Shown here: piece after piece, positions 22,265-34,300 of the stretch
How positions within the stretch are numbered: the first letter of the stretch is position 1
How the letters are laid out: each line of letters opens with the position of its first letter
Source: Artocarpus heterophyllus
Taxonomy: Eukaryota; Streptophyta; Magnoliopsida; Rosales; Moraceae
Length of the DNA: 64,000 nt
Direction of reading: 5' to 3'
NCBI GenBank assembly: GCA_025403435.1
Contig: JAJQZP010000436.1
Location: forward strand, 228,389-292,388
Made by a program: the position numbers and the translations under genes
Notes under the pieces: model-generated
Databases searched by the model: none
Told to the model about the DNA's origin: nothing
What the model saw: the letters and a program-made list of their open reading frames with translations, nothing else

Positions 22265-24235
22265 CATGCCCTCCTTGCCCTCTCTATTATTTGATTTCTT
22301 TTTGTTTCCTTCTTATTTGTTTTTACTATTTTTAATAATTGACAGCGGCTCCATTGACGCAGTTGATCGGCACAAGTGATAGGTTTGAATGGGACGAGGG
22401 ATGTAGATGCGCTTCCCAATAGTTGAGAGATCGGTTGACTACCACTTTTGCACTGGCTACATCGAGCAATGATGAGTTTTATAAGACCTACACTGCTGCA
22501 GTAGGACAAAGGCTTGGATGTGTGTTGATGTCACATGGACGAGTTGTGACTTATGGATTGCAACAGTAAAAGCCTCGTAAGCAAGACTTCCCTACTCATG
22601 ATTTAGAGCATGCCATGGTGATTTATGCTTCAGGGGATCTAGAGAAGCCACTTGCTGGAGTGATATTTCAGGTATTCTCGGATCATAGGGGCTCAAGGTA
22701 TTTGTTCACTCAGAGAAATTCGAATTGAGGCAGCAATGGTAGGTGAAATGTATGGGGGACTAGGATATCTCGCTGTAATATCACCTGGTTAGGGCCATCG
22801 TGGTTGTAGACATGCTCAGTAGGAGGTCTTGGGAGATTCACACATATCTGGCACTAAAGGACTGGTGAGAGATGCTACCGTGAGCAAGAATGGGCCGTAG
22901 TACCATGAAGACTTAAATTCGACATTGGCATATTTCAAGGATTTGATTTTAGCACTTGTTTAGATGGTGAGACAAAATTAGTGGCTAGACCAATATCTTC
23001 AGGGAGCGTGGATATGAATACGGACTGGGGAGCAGTTTGAAGATAGGAGGTATTCCTACCGGTGGATCGTTGTAGTCTCAGGGAACGTCTGGTAGTGTCT
23101 GCAGTTGAGGGAGTGATGAAAGCCTTAATGAATGAAGCACGCAAGTTTCAGTTCGCCATTCATCTGGGGAGTACGAAGATGCATCACGTTTTTCATGTGT
23201 AGTACTGGTGGAAAAGCCTGAAGAAAGATGTATAAGCGTACATGGCCAAGTGTATGATTTGCCTACAGGTGGCAGCCAAGCATCAGAAGCTCGCTGGTCA
23301 GCTTTAGCATGAGAGCATGTCATGGTGGATTTTTTCTTTGGGTTGTCGAGGATGGAGCAAGGACGTGATACGATTTGGGTCATCATTGGTAAGTCGACAA
23401 AATCGATGCGTTTTATTCTCATTAGGTCCTAGTGTTTGCAACGAGTTCTTGGAGGAGCTTTCAGGAAGCTTTGGCCACAATCTAGGGTTTCAGCGTGACT
23501 TTTCATTCTCAGACTGACAGGCAGTTTGCTCGAGGTATACAGACTTTTAGAGGTACATTGCATGCACGTGTATTGGATTTTGGTAGGAATTGGAAACTAC
23601 ATTTGCGTCTAGCAGAGTTGGGTACAATAGTAACTATCAAGTGGGCATTAGGATGATATCATTCAAAGCACCATATGGATATCCATGTTGATCATTAGTG
23701 GGTCAGGCAGAACCAAAAGGTAAGATTATTTTGGGACCCAAAGAGATGCTAACCTTTAGAATTCGAGGGAGGGGATTTTGTTCTCTTAAAGGCTTCACCG
23801 TGTAAGTGAGTTTTGTATTTCGATGTGCGAGGGGAAAATGCATCGAGGTACGTCGGGTTGTTTGAGATTCTCAACACGTTGGAGTGACCGTTTATTGCGT
23901 TGAGCTTCCTCCCAAACTCTCTCATGTTCATGTCGTATTCTGCATGTTGGTGCTCTAGAATGTTCGCTCAAGCCAAGCAAGATCGTCTTGATTTGTAATC
24001 TATAGATTCAGTAAGACATGACCTACTAAGAGGCGCTGGCTTAGATTCTCGATTGAAAAGTGATATATTTAAGGCACTATAAGATTCCGTTAATGAATAT
24101 GGTGTGGTGGCATCACAAGGTTGATGAGACAACCTGAAAATTAGGGTTGATCATGTGGGAGTCATATCCACATTTATTTTGTACTTAAGATAGTTTCAAA
24201 TTTTGAGGACAGAATTTCTTTTCGGTGTGGAGAAT
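22265..24235 (+). pseudogene. Remnant pol of Tekay-like chromovirus
   Basis: Pieces of a Ty3/gypsy polyprotein remain in several frames. About 22490-22640: RLGCVLMSHGRVVTYGLQ then FPTHDLEHAMVIYAS (RNase H of the GCVLMQ-HG type). About 23150-23300: IHLGSTKMHHVFHV, YWWKSLKK, AKCMICLQVAAKHQKLAG (integrase zinc region). About 23450-23680: RSFQEA...FHSQTDRQ and LDFGRNWKLHL (integrase core end). About 23880-23930: VELPPKLSHVHVVF. About 24100-24130: MVWWHHKVDETT, matching a chromodomain-type segment (VLWxxHxVxEATWE). In the full family these encode replication and integration functions. Stops and frameshifts throughout make it dead. Gag, protease and RT core are missing. Confidence 0.8.
24205..24235 (+). 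other. Polypurine tract region of Tekay-like element
   Basis: GAGGACAGAATTTC followed by GGTGTGGAGAAT directly before the 3' LTR. It matches the usual layout of this clade (GAGGACGAAATTTC then a G-rich run), with the G run interrupted by T. Confidence 0.65.
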
Positions 24236-26264
24236 TGTAACGCCCCGAAAATTAATTAAGTGATTTTAGTGTGTAAAATGGTGGGTTAGTGTGCCAAATT
24301 ATAATTCGATCCTAATCTAAATATTTTGCAATGATGTCCTAATAAATTTGACTTTTAAATTAATTTGATCATTTTAACTTGTTATTTTGAATTTTTGAAA
24401 GAAAACTATTTGTTAAATACTAAATACTTCCCGTTTGAAAACTGTGTATCGCACACAGCTTTCTCATCTTAGTTGTACTTCCTTCTATTTAAACTCTCCT
24501 TCTCTCTCCTTTTCCCCTCACTCTCTCACGCTCTCTCCCTTCCTCTCACTCTCTCATCTCACTCTCCCTGCCTCCCTTTCTCTCCCTTCTTTTCTTAAAT
24601 TTTTGAATAAAAAATCAAGCCAAGCTTTCGGTTTTCAGTGGATTGAAGGCTCGAGAACGTGATTTAGCAACCATAAACTCGATTTGAGGATTGAATCAAG
24701 GTTAGTTTTTAAAATTTCAAAACTTTTTCAATTTTTCAAGAAAACCTTTAATCTAATTTAGAGAAATTTAAAATAGCAAGAATCTAAGCTTAGTTTGAAG
24801 AAAAATAGATTTGAATCAAGATATTTTATTTTTGGAATTTCTCAAAATATTTGTGCAAATCTTGTTTAAATTAGTTCAAAAGTGTTTTATAATGTTTTTC
24901 TATCATCTACAGATGTTTCTATGCTTGAGAATCGAGGAAACAGGTTGAAATTAAGGATGAGAGCTTGGGAAATCGAGGCTCAGGTTCTAGAAAATTTTAG
25001 AATTTTCCAATTCAACAGGCCAAACTTTGTGTTCGATAGGCCAGATTCATGAGGTTGGTAGCCCAGATTATATGACCGGTAGGCTAAACCTAGAAAAGTT
25101 TGGCGGACCAGACCTGGCTTGCCGGCAGGTAGAACTGCACAGTTCGACAGGCCAAACCAGGGAGACCGGCCGGCCGACAAGGCATAGTGAGAATTTGTCG
25201 TTTTTCACCCGTTTTTACTGTTTTAAACCCCGATTGATAATTTAAACTTTATAGTATGATTTTACAAACTAAATGGCACACTAGGACACCATGAGGTAGG
25301 TTAGTAATGTAAAATATCCTAAGCTAGAAATTGATAAGCTTAGTTTATGCTTAAGGTTGTTCTAGGCTCAAAGGGGACAACGTGTAGCGGACCGAGATTA
25401 CGGTGTGGGACACCGGTACGAGTATTGAGGTAGGACTTCTACCCTTCCTTGGTAGCCAGGTTTTTAATGATTTTGGCCTTAAAGGATTCTATTTTAAAAT
25501 GTTTTCAATAAATGATATAATGTTTTGAATGTTTTCAAAAGGGGGCTTTTGGCTTTCAAAATGATCTTTTGTAAAATGATCTCCTTCAAAGTAATTTCTT
25601 TCGAAATGATTTCTTTTAAAATGAATTTCAAGGAACAATTTAGATAAACTTCTTAGCAATTTTCATTATTTGTCAAAGAATGAATGCTCATAATGAATCA
25701 AATAATGAATGTAATTAAGAATACTCGATAACATGGGATTTAAATGATAGTAAATACACATAAAGGCAAGATGCCATAATCAGAGATTGAGCTATGTAGT
25801 ATACGATCTTAGGGGCAGGTCCTAAAACCCAACTGGGCCACTACGGAGGTGATAAATATGGTTTGCCTAGAAAAGATAAAAAGGCATTTTTTGGATGAAC
25901 TATTTTTGACAAGACTTATTTAAATGAATTTATTTATTTAACTCTGTTCTTCTAATTACTTCATTGAAAGGTAAATTTCATATTTAAATTGTTTATTTGT
26001 TTTAAAACATAGTCCTACTGAGCTTTTCGCTCATTTTTTACTCATTTTCAAACCTTTTTCCCCTTTAGGTGGAATCAGCTTAGGACTGACAGAGAGTCCA
26101 CTACCCGGACTCGCGAGCAATAAAGGATCTTGAGTAGGTTAGTAGCTGTAGTAAATCAAGACATGTATTATTTAAATTTTATTTTTCATGTTGGACTGCG
26201 ACTTTATTAACTTATTGTCGATACTATGTGTGTGCACACGTTGTGGGCCCAGTGGGACCCAACA
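24236..26264 (+). repeat. 3' LTR of Tekay-like element
   Basis: Begins TGTAACGCCCC and ends GGGACCCAACA. It is collinear with the 5' LTR with many substitutions and small gaps, for example a missing stretch near 24740 relative to 20660-20705, so the insertion is not recent. It retains the TATA-like box (24486), the CT tract and the GGCCGA-type cluster (about 25010-25190). Confidence 0.85.
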
Positions 26265-28199
26265 TGTAGCCTCCGATTAGATCACAAATCCTGATGATGG
26301 AGCCGCTTCCTCCCATTTCCAAGGTATTTTCCTTGGTTATCCAAGAGGAATGTCAACGTACCATCACTCAAGGTATTATTCCTTCTTCTGATTTATCTTT
26401 TCTAGCGGATATCCCTCTTGTTGCTCCCAGTTATGCAACTCAGTCTATGAAGAACAAGAAAGGCAATCGCCCATTTTGCACACACTGTAATACATCCGGG
26501 CATATGGATAAGTGTTACAAATTGCATGGTTATCCACCAGGATACATTCCTTGGTATAAGTCAAAATTCAAAGGCACTAAGGCTTAGATCAACAAAATTT
26601 CATCAGGGGGCAGGTTCTGAAATGGTGTTACCTGAGTGCTCCTTGGCATCCTTTAGTGCTGATCAGTGCAAACAACTCATTGCTCTTCTTAGCTCGCAGC
26701 TGCAATTAGGGACTCGTACCACAGTGGAAGTGGAAGAGTAGCAGCTTGTTGCTTCTTGTTTTAGCGGTACCTATGCTCTTACTTCCTCTATTTGTCCTTT
26801 CTTTTCTCCTCAATCAAACTGGATTCTGGACACAGGAGCAACACATCATGTATGTTGTTCCTTGCCTCTTTTTAAATCCTACAAACCAGTTCTAAATTCT
26901 CATGTCACTTTGCCAAATGGTCTCTCAATTCCCATTTCCCACATCAGATCTGTTCAAATTTCTAAATCACTCATCCTAGAGAATGTGTTTTTTGTTCTTG
27001 ATTTCAAATTGAACTTAATTTCAGTAAGTTGTCTAACCACACACCATGGCTGTTCTGTTAACTTCTTACCTGACTCTTGCATAATCTAGGACCTTACTCA
27101 GAGGATGACGATTGGGATGGGTAAAAGATTTGGCAACCTATATGTCTTCCTTCAATAGACCAAATGTTTGTTCCTGTGCCATGCTAACACAAAAGGAAGT
27201 TTGGCACTATCGATTGGGTCATCCCTCTCATAGTAGATTAAAATTTTTACGAAGTGACTTAAATGTTCATTTTGATACTTCCAGTTTGGATTTACTCATT
27301 GCACAGTTTGTCCTTTTGTAAAACAAAAGAGATTACCCTTTCCTACTTCTATCTCTCATTCTAGTTGTGTATTTCAGTTAGTACATATTGACATTTAGGG
27401 ATCTTTTACTCATACTTCTGTTGATGGTTACAAATATTTTCTTACCATTGTTGATGACTTTTCTCTATTCACCTGGGTTTATTTTTTAAAGAAAAAAATC
27501 AGATGTTCATGTTGCATTTCCATCTTTTTACACTTTTGCACAAAATCAATTTGGTGTCAACATAAAGTCAGTTTGATTAGACAATGCATTTGAATTGTGT
27601 TTTTCTGATTTTTTTCATGCCAAAGGCATTATCCCTTTCCGTTCATGTGAGAAACTCCCCAACAAAACTCTATTGTAGAACAGAAACATCAACACATTCT
27701 CAATGTTGCTAGTTCCTTATTTTTCTAGTCCAACATTCCTATAGGATATTGGCCTGATTGCATTTGAACAGTTGTTTATCTCTTAAACCATATACCAACT
27801 CTAGTTTTAGATAACAAAAGTCCTTTCCAGTCACTCATGAACAAGAAACCTTCTTACACCCATCTTCGTGTTTTTGGTTGCCTCTGCTATGCCTCCACAC
27901 TCAAAAGAAATCACTCAAAATTCTCTTCTTGAGTAGCGCCTGTTGTTTTCCTTAGTTACCCAGTTGGCTATAAAGGTTAAAAACTTTTAGACTTGAGTAC
28001 CAATTCTGTTTTAATCTCTCGTGATGTTGTTTTCCATGAAGAAAATTTTCCTTTCAAATAAGGTCATATTCCATTTTCCACTGAATTTATTGAGCTATTC
28101 TCTAATAGAGTTCTCCCTTCTCATCCTTCCCATATTCATTTCCCAACTCCTATCCCTATTTCTCATCCTGACTCTGTTACACCAACAACACCAAATCTC
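26265..28199 (+). pseudogene. Copia family Y: gag end, protease and integrase (left part)
   Basis: Forward-strand remnants of a Ty1/copia polyprotein in order. Late gag (26294 on: MEPLPPISKVFSLVIQEE). A nucleocapsid zinc knuckle CTHCNTSGHMDKC (about 26479-26517), one residue short between His and the last Cys compared with CX2CX4HX4C. Aspartic protease WILDTGATHHVCC (about 26821). GAG-pre-integrase VWHYRLGHPSHSRLK (about 27199). Integrase core VDGYKYFLTIVDDFSLFTW (about 27421-27477). Frameshifts and stops are frequent. The 5' half of gag is cut by the Tekay-like LTR at 26264. The element is interrupted at 28200 by a second copia (X) and continues at about 34900. Confidence 0.85.
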
Positions 28200-29690
28200 T
28201 GTTAGACATGCATGCCCTAAGGGGTAAAAATATAATAAGTTTTTGGAGACATTTTTATCAATAAAGAATTTATTCATTGTTTATATACCAAATCTCGTCC
28301 TCTTTATGTTCATATTTGTAGAATGTATGTTAAGCAAACAATAGTCTAAGACTGTCAGTCTAAACCTTAAGAATTGGGCATATGATGGACGGATTATGCA
28401 GAAGACACAATTCTTAAGGTGATGGTCTAAATAATATGATCCGCAATCGAGGGAATAAAGTTGGGCGCTTTATTCATGCAAAGATTGTTATGTTGTCTAT
28501 ATCCCTTTTGGGAGATGGTTTGTCTTGACCATCAGACGTGGACTTCGTGAATAAAAACATTGGCACATTGTTATAGGTGATGATGTGTTAGATTGGGATA
28601 TAAAGTGAATTGATTTGGATTAATAATTCTGTCTCGGCAAATCAATTCACTTTAGACAATCATTTTTAATGTGTCTTAATCTTGAGATGAATAGTGAGCC
28701 CGTTATCTTGACTTGTGTCTTTTGATGTACGAAATGGTGACACCCACATCTTAATAGTGGTATGCATGCCGGTACGTTGGAGGCATGACTCTTGATAGTG
28801 TAGACTTGTTATTCATAGATATGGAATCCACAGCTCCTTTTTAGGAGTAGTGATATTCTCTTTTATGCGTTATCCTGTAATTGAAAAATTGGAGCGCTCA
28901 ACCATTTGGATACATAGGTGTAACCGAATGGTATACTGTATTGGGATAGTAAGTTTTCTGATGGTGAGATAATGGAACGTAAGATAAAAATAATTGGGAA
29001 GGTAAGACAGAACTTGTCCTTAAGTTGATTATGGATTATCATATGGGGATACAATACACTATGATATGTCATGGAGACATAGCTATGCGAGCTTCGTAAT
29101 TCTATGTAGTTCGAGAATGCAGCTCCAAGTTTTTAGTGGAGTAGCTTTGGAGTTGATAATTATGAAATGTATATCTAGGATATTGGGTTTCGTAATTATC
29201 AGGAGCTTGAACTATATAGGTCTATTTGGTCCCCTTTACTAGCTCACAACATCCTGTAACGATACAACGTGCTTTTTCAATAATTAGTGACTTATGTCGG
29301 ATTTATTAGATTGGTTAAAATTTAAAAGAATCAAATAATTTATGTATGTTTATCGATTGAATTTTGTGATAAAATTAATTTAAGATAAACTTGGTGAATT
29401 ATTGGGATTGGATAATTCTTGTCTGTTTATCGGTTGATTTAATTTTGGATAAATTAGATCAAGATAAACTTGTAGAATTATTGGGAATTGATTTATTTTC
29501 CTAGAGATAATCTAGATAAAGTTTTTTTGATCAGATAACTTCTCTATTGGGTTATTTGAATTAAAACTGAGACTTTATCCTATAGATTCTCGGGTAGAAA
29601 ATAAAAGATGCGTCGAGATTTTTTATCGGTAGTTCGGCCTGCCGATCCACGTGTTTGGCCTGTCGATGGGGACTGTTCGGCCTGTCGATG
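28200..29690 (+). repeat. Copia X 5' LTR with 3' end and primer site deleted
   Basis: Collinear with 17563-18985, including TCGGCCTGCCGA at 29634-29645. It then jumps at 29690/29691 into leader sequence that corresponds to 19521 in the complete copy. About 500 bases of LTR and the primer-binding site are missing. The joint shows a short shared ATGAG, typical of illegitimate recombination. Without a primer site this copy cannot start reverse transcription. Confidence 0.82.
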
Positions 29691-31325
29691 AGTTTGTGAT
29701 CATGTTATATGTATAAATTTTGTGATCTTAATCTCTCCTATGCTTGAATTTAATTTTCATATAGAGTTGACACTCTAGGTTTCTATATAATATTTATGTT
29801 GTCATGGATTACATAGTGAATATTTATTAATTAATTATGGTTGATTAAATTATTATTTAATTAATTATTAATTAATTAATTTATGTCGGTTATGGTTCCT
29901 TAGAGGTTTGAATGTGTATCTAGGTTTTTCATATAATTAGATGGCGGACTATCATCTCTGTCTAGGAATTGTTATTTAATATAAATTTGTAAGAATTTTA
30001 TAATTAAATAATCATTCAGAGAAGAGGATCTAGAAGACGGATCTAGAAGATAGATGATGGCGCACCCAGGTATTTCCTGAGTCTCTAATTTTTGTTTTTA
30101 AATTGTTGAAAATAAAATTGATGAATTGCATTAAAAAATTTTATTTTTTGGAATGGAATTTCTGCTCAGTCGGCATGCCGAACCTCATAGTTTGGCAGGC
30201 CGATGGTCACAGATTGGCAGGCCGGATATGTGGTTCGGTAGGCCGTTAGTGGGGCATAATCAGGCAGCTCTAGCGGCAAGCCAAACTTCCAGTTCGGCAG
30301 GCCAAAATTTCATGTGTCGGTAGGCCGATCTTCCAGATCGGTAGGCCGATCGAGCATGACTGGCAGGCCGATCACGCAAAACGGCCTGTCGACCGAGAGC
30401 TAAAAAATTACTAGAAAAGGTGCAGTTTTAATTTTATTTTTGGGAGAATTCTAAGAAACATTAAATTTGGATATGACCAAATATATGAAGTATTTGATTC
30501 ATATGGGATTGGAGACTTGAAGCTGGGTATTACATGAAGAAGGATACAGCTTGAGGATTCAAGGATGAAGAATTGATTATATGTCTCAATTATTCTCTTG
30601 TAATCTTAGTTTTCTATTCTTTAGGGTGGAGCCATAATATTACGGTTATTTATTATTTTGCTTGTAGCTTTTCTTGTCTGCATTATAATATGATTTGCCA
30701 TGTATATTGATAACATGTCATATAGAATAGGGAGTGCTGCTCATTTTAAAATTGTTCATGCATATTTTTAAAATAAAACCTTGATTTCAAAATATTGAGT
30801 GGGAGAAGGTTTTCGAAGAGAGAACCTAAGGCCTCCATCATTGGTTCATAAGCAAAACATGGTGGTCCCGACCCCTAGGATCATGTACCAAATTGGATCT
30901 CTGAGAGGATAAGGAATTTTAGCATGATTTATGGTTACACACCCCTAGGTGGTGATTATAAATCATGGATAAAATGTAGAAACGATGGTTATACACTCAC
31001 GTTAATTTTATTATTAACATCCCCTAGGAGCTTTGTTAATAAAATTAATGGCCAAAGAAACGATTATTAGTATATGCTGGATCAAACGGGTCCTAGATGG
31101 CATATATTAATTAGGAGGGGATCCGTGTTGCTAATTGAATTTGACATGACTCCCCTAGGAGCTTGTTGAATTCTGAGTTGGGAATTATCATTGTAAGGAC
31201 GTGACATTTTCAAGCTTTTGACACATAAACACATTTGTATGTTTTTACATGATTGTGTTATCTTACTAAATTAGTATCATATGTTTGCTTATGTTTGGTA
31301 TATGATTCTTTATTGTAGATTAAAA
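29691..31325 (+). other. Copia X leader with motif cluster and hairpin array
   Basis: A long untranslated leader between LTR and gag. It contains an ATTAATTAA-rich patch (29825-29885), a dense cluster of TCGGYAGGCCGA-like motifs (30165-30400) and, near gag, four CCCCTAGG motifs set in potential stem-loops (30838-31175). The leader is unusually long (about 1.6 kb) for a copia element. Functions such as packaging, dimerisation or translational control are inference only. Confidence 0.7.
30838..31175 (+). other. Four consecutive hairpins with CCTAGG in or near the loop
   Basis: CCTAGG occurs at 30874, 30944, 31023 and 31154, each time as CCCCTAGG. Flanking arms can pair: 30923-30932 with 30958-30967 (10 bp), 31002-31018 with 31035-31048 (11 bp plus bulge), and 31137-31146 with about 31164-31173 (10 bp with two G-T pairs). 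The first has arms near 30838-30848 and 30884-30894. CCTAGG is self-complementary, so loops could pair between RNA molecules. Confidence 0.6.
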
Positions 31326-34300
31326 ATGTCTAAAAATGCTTTATCATCGATACTTGATAAAAACCTATTAACTGGAGAGAACTATAATAATTGGAAACAA
31401 AACTTGGATATCGTCCTGTCCTTTGAGAAACTGAAATATGTACTGACAACTCCTTGTCCTCTTGAGCCTACAGGAGACTCCACTAATGAGCAATTCTAAG
31501 CATATGATCATTGGAAAAATGCTAATGATCGGGCCCGCTGCTATGTTATGGCTAGCATGAATAATGTGCTGCAGGCTCAACATCAGGATTATGAGATTGC
31601 GAAGCAGATCTTAGATAATATTGAGGATATGTTTGGAGGCCAGGCCATAACAAAGCTACAAGAGGCGCTTTGGAAACTTCTAAATTGTAGACAGAGGCTG
31701 GGGACATCTGTAAAGGAGCATATGCTATTAGTCATGGGTTACCTCGCTGAGGCTCAAACCAATGGAGCCAACATCGATGCTGAAACTCAGATGACTATGG
31801 TCTTTGAGACTCTATCTAAGGAATTTATTCCATTTAGAGCTACATTTAATTTGAGCAATAGACGGGATATGACCTTGACGAAATTGATGAAACAGTTACA
31901 AGAGTTTGAACTACTGATTAGGGAGTCTCCTGCTGGTGGAGAGGCCAACATGGTAGCTGCTTCTGGTTCCAATCCTAACTCTAGGAATGGAAATAAGCAA
32001 CGGGCCAAAAACAGGAATTCTTCTATTCTTGTTAGCACCAAGAGCAAGAAGAAGAAGGAGAAGAAGAACCCAAAGAAGCTTAAGTGCTTCTTCTGTGAAA
32101 GGGTCAGGCATATCAAGAAGCATTGCAAGGACTTCCATTCTAAAGGAGGTAGGTGTGATCTTCTATATTTAGAAAATTGTTTGGTTGAGGAATCCAGTGA
32201 CATTTGTGTCCTAGATTCCGGTGCAACTAATCATGTTTGTGTTTCTCTATAGGGATTGAAAGAAACGAGAAGTCTGCTTCATGAGGACTTCACACTTCGG
32301 ATGAGCGATGGATTCTTGGTCTCAGCAGAAGCAGTGGGAGATGTCCATCTTTATTTTAATAATTGTAGGAATTTATTTTTGCAAGATTGTTTTTATGTTC
32401 CTAAATTTAAAAGGAGTTTAATTTCTATGTCTTGTTTATTTAAAGACTCCTACTTGGTTTCTTTTAATGATAAAGTGGTGATTCGTAAAAATAAATCTTT
32501 TATCTATTTTGGATGGATGCAAAAAAATTTATATTTTATCAAACCTAAGATGGACTCATTGTTTAATGCTGAGCTGAATGATAATAACTCTAAAAGACTT
32601 AAAAATTCTCACTCTAATAAGACTTATCTTTGGCATTTGTGCCTTGGTCATATTAACCTGAATAGGATTCAAAGGTTGGTAAGGGATGGACCTTTAAGTC
32701 ACTTAAAGGTGGAATCTATACCTCAATGTGAATCTTGCTTGGAGGATAAAATGACCAAAAAACCATTCAAGTCTAAGGGCAATAGGGCCCAAGGGGTTCT
32801 AGAACTTATGCATAGTGATATTTGCAGACCGATGAACATCCGGGCACAAGGAGGGTATGAGTACTTTGTCACTTTTATCGGCGATTACTCAAGGTATGGG
32901 TATGTGTACCTGATGCACCACAAAAGTGAAACTTTTCACAAGTTTAGGGAGTTTCATGCTGAAGTGGAAAAGCAATTGGGTAAACCCATAAAGGCACTTC
33001 GATCCGATCGAGGTGGAGAATACCTTTTTGATGAGTTCATGGGACACTTATTAGAGAATGGGATGTTTTCCCATTTGACTGCGCCGGGCACTTCGCAGCA
33101 GAATGGCGTAGCAGAGAGAAGGAATAGGACTTTGTTGGACATGATTAGGTCCATGATGAGTTATTCATCACTACCTTTATCCTTTTGGGGATATGCACTA
33201 CAAGCCGCATGTTATCTTCTGAACAATATGCCATCAAAATCGATCTCTAAAACTCCTCACGAGTTGTGGACTAGTAGGAAGACATCCTTAAACCTTATTT
33301 GCATATGGGGATGTCCGGCTCATGTCCTGTTTAAGGATCCGAATAAGTTGGAAGCACGTTCAAAAGTTTGCGTGTTTGTAGGATATCCAAAAGGGACTAA
33401 AGGGGGTTATTTTTATAACCCAAAGGAAAATAAAGTCATGGTTTCAACTAATGCAACTTTCCTTAAGGAGAGTTACATGGACGACTTTAAACCTCAAAGC
33501 AAAGTGGTGCTTGAGGAGTTAAGGAGTGATCCGATCACTCCGAAGGTTCCGAATGAAACTGTTCCGATCAGTGTAGAAAAACCAAACAAACCTAAACAAC
33601 AACCTCAGGGGCTTCGACATAGTGGGAGGATCAGGCGTCAACCTAAAAGGTATATGTTCAATGGGGAGGTCTTTATGGCTGAACCGGATGAACATGATAG
33701 GGATCCTTATACTTACGCAGAGGCTATGGAGGATGTTGATTTAAAACTTTGGACAAAGGCCATGAATGTTGACATGAAGTCTATGGAGACTAATCAAGTC
33801 TGGGAGCTTGTGGATCTGCCCAAAGGGGTAAAACCCATAGGGTGTAAGTGGATCTACAAGAGGAAAAGAGGAAAGGATGGAAAGGTAGAAACCTTTAAGG
33901 CTAGACTAGTGGCTAAGGGTTATACGCAATAAGAAAGAATCGATTATGAGGAAACCTTTTTGCCTATAGCCATGCTTAAGTCCATCCGGATTCTTAGCTA
34001 CCGCTCTCGACTACGAAATTTGGCAAATGGATGTCAAGATGGCGTTTCTGAATGGCTATCTTGATGAGTCGATTTATATGGAACAACTAGGCAGGTTCAA
34101 GGTCACGGGACAAGAGGGTAAGGTTTGTAAGCTGCTAAAGTTGATTTATAGACTTAAGCAAGCTTCTAGTTCTTGGAACATAAGATTTGATCAGGTGATC
34201 AAGACTTATGGGTTCTCACAAAATGTGGATGAACCATGTGTTTACAAACACATAAAGGATGAGAAAGTGGTTTTTCTACTGCTCTATGTAGATGATATTC

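Larger units (their letters stand above)
20160..26264 (+). mobile_element. Tekay-like chromovirus (Ty3/gypsy), internally deleted
   Basis: Two long direct repeats (20160-22264 and 24236-26264) bracket a 2-kb interior. LTR starts TGTAGCGCCCC/TGTAACGCCCC and the pre-LTR sequence GAGGACAGAATTTC...GTGTGGAGAAT are hallmarks of Tekay/Del-type chromoviruses. The interior holds only decayed remnants of the end of RT/RNase H, integrase and chromodomain. Gag, protease and most of RT are absent. No matching 5-bp target duplication exists: AGAGA on the left, TGTAG on the right. The left neighbour is the leader of copia X, while the right neighbour is mid-gag of copia Y. Confidence 0.85.

Noticed and set aside
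31787..32203. 138-codon minus-strand open frame
   Set aside because: It is the reverse shadow of the copia X gag coding region, which has clear domain matches on the plus strand.
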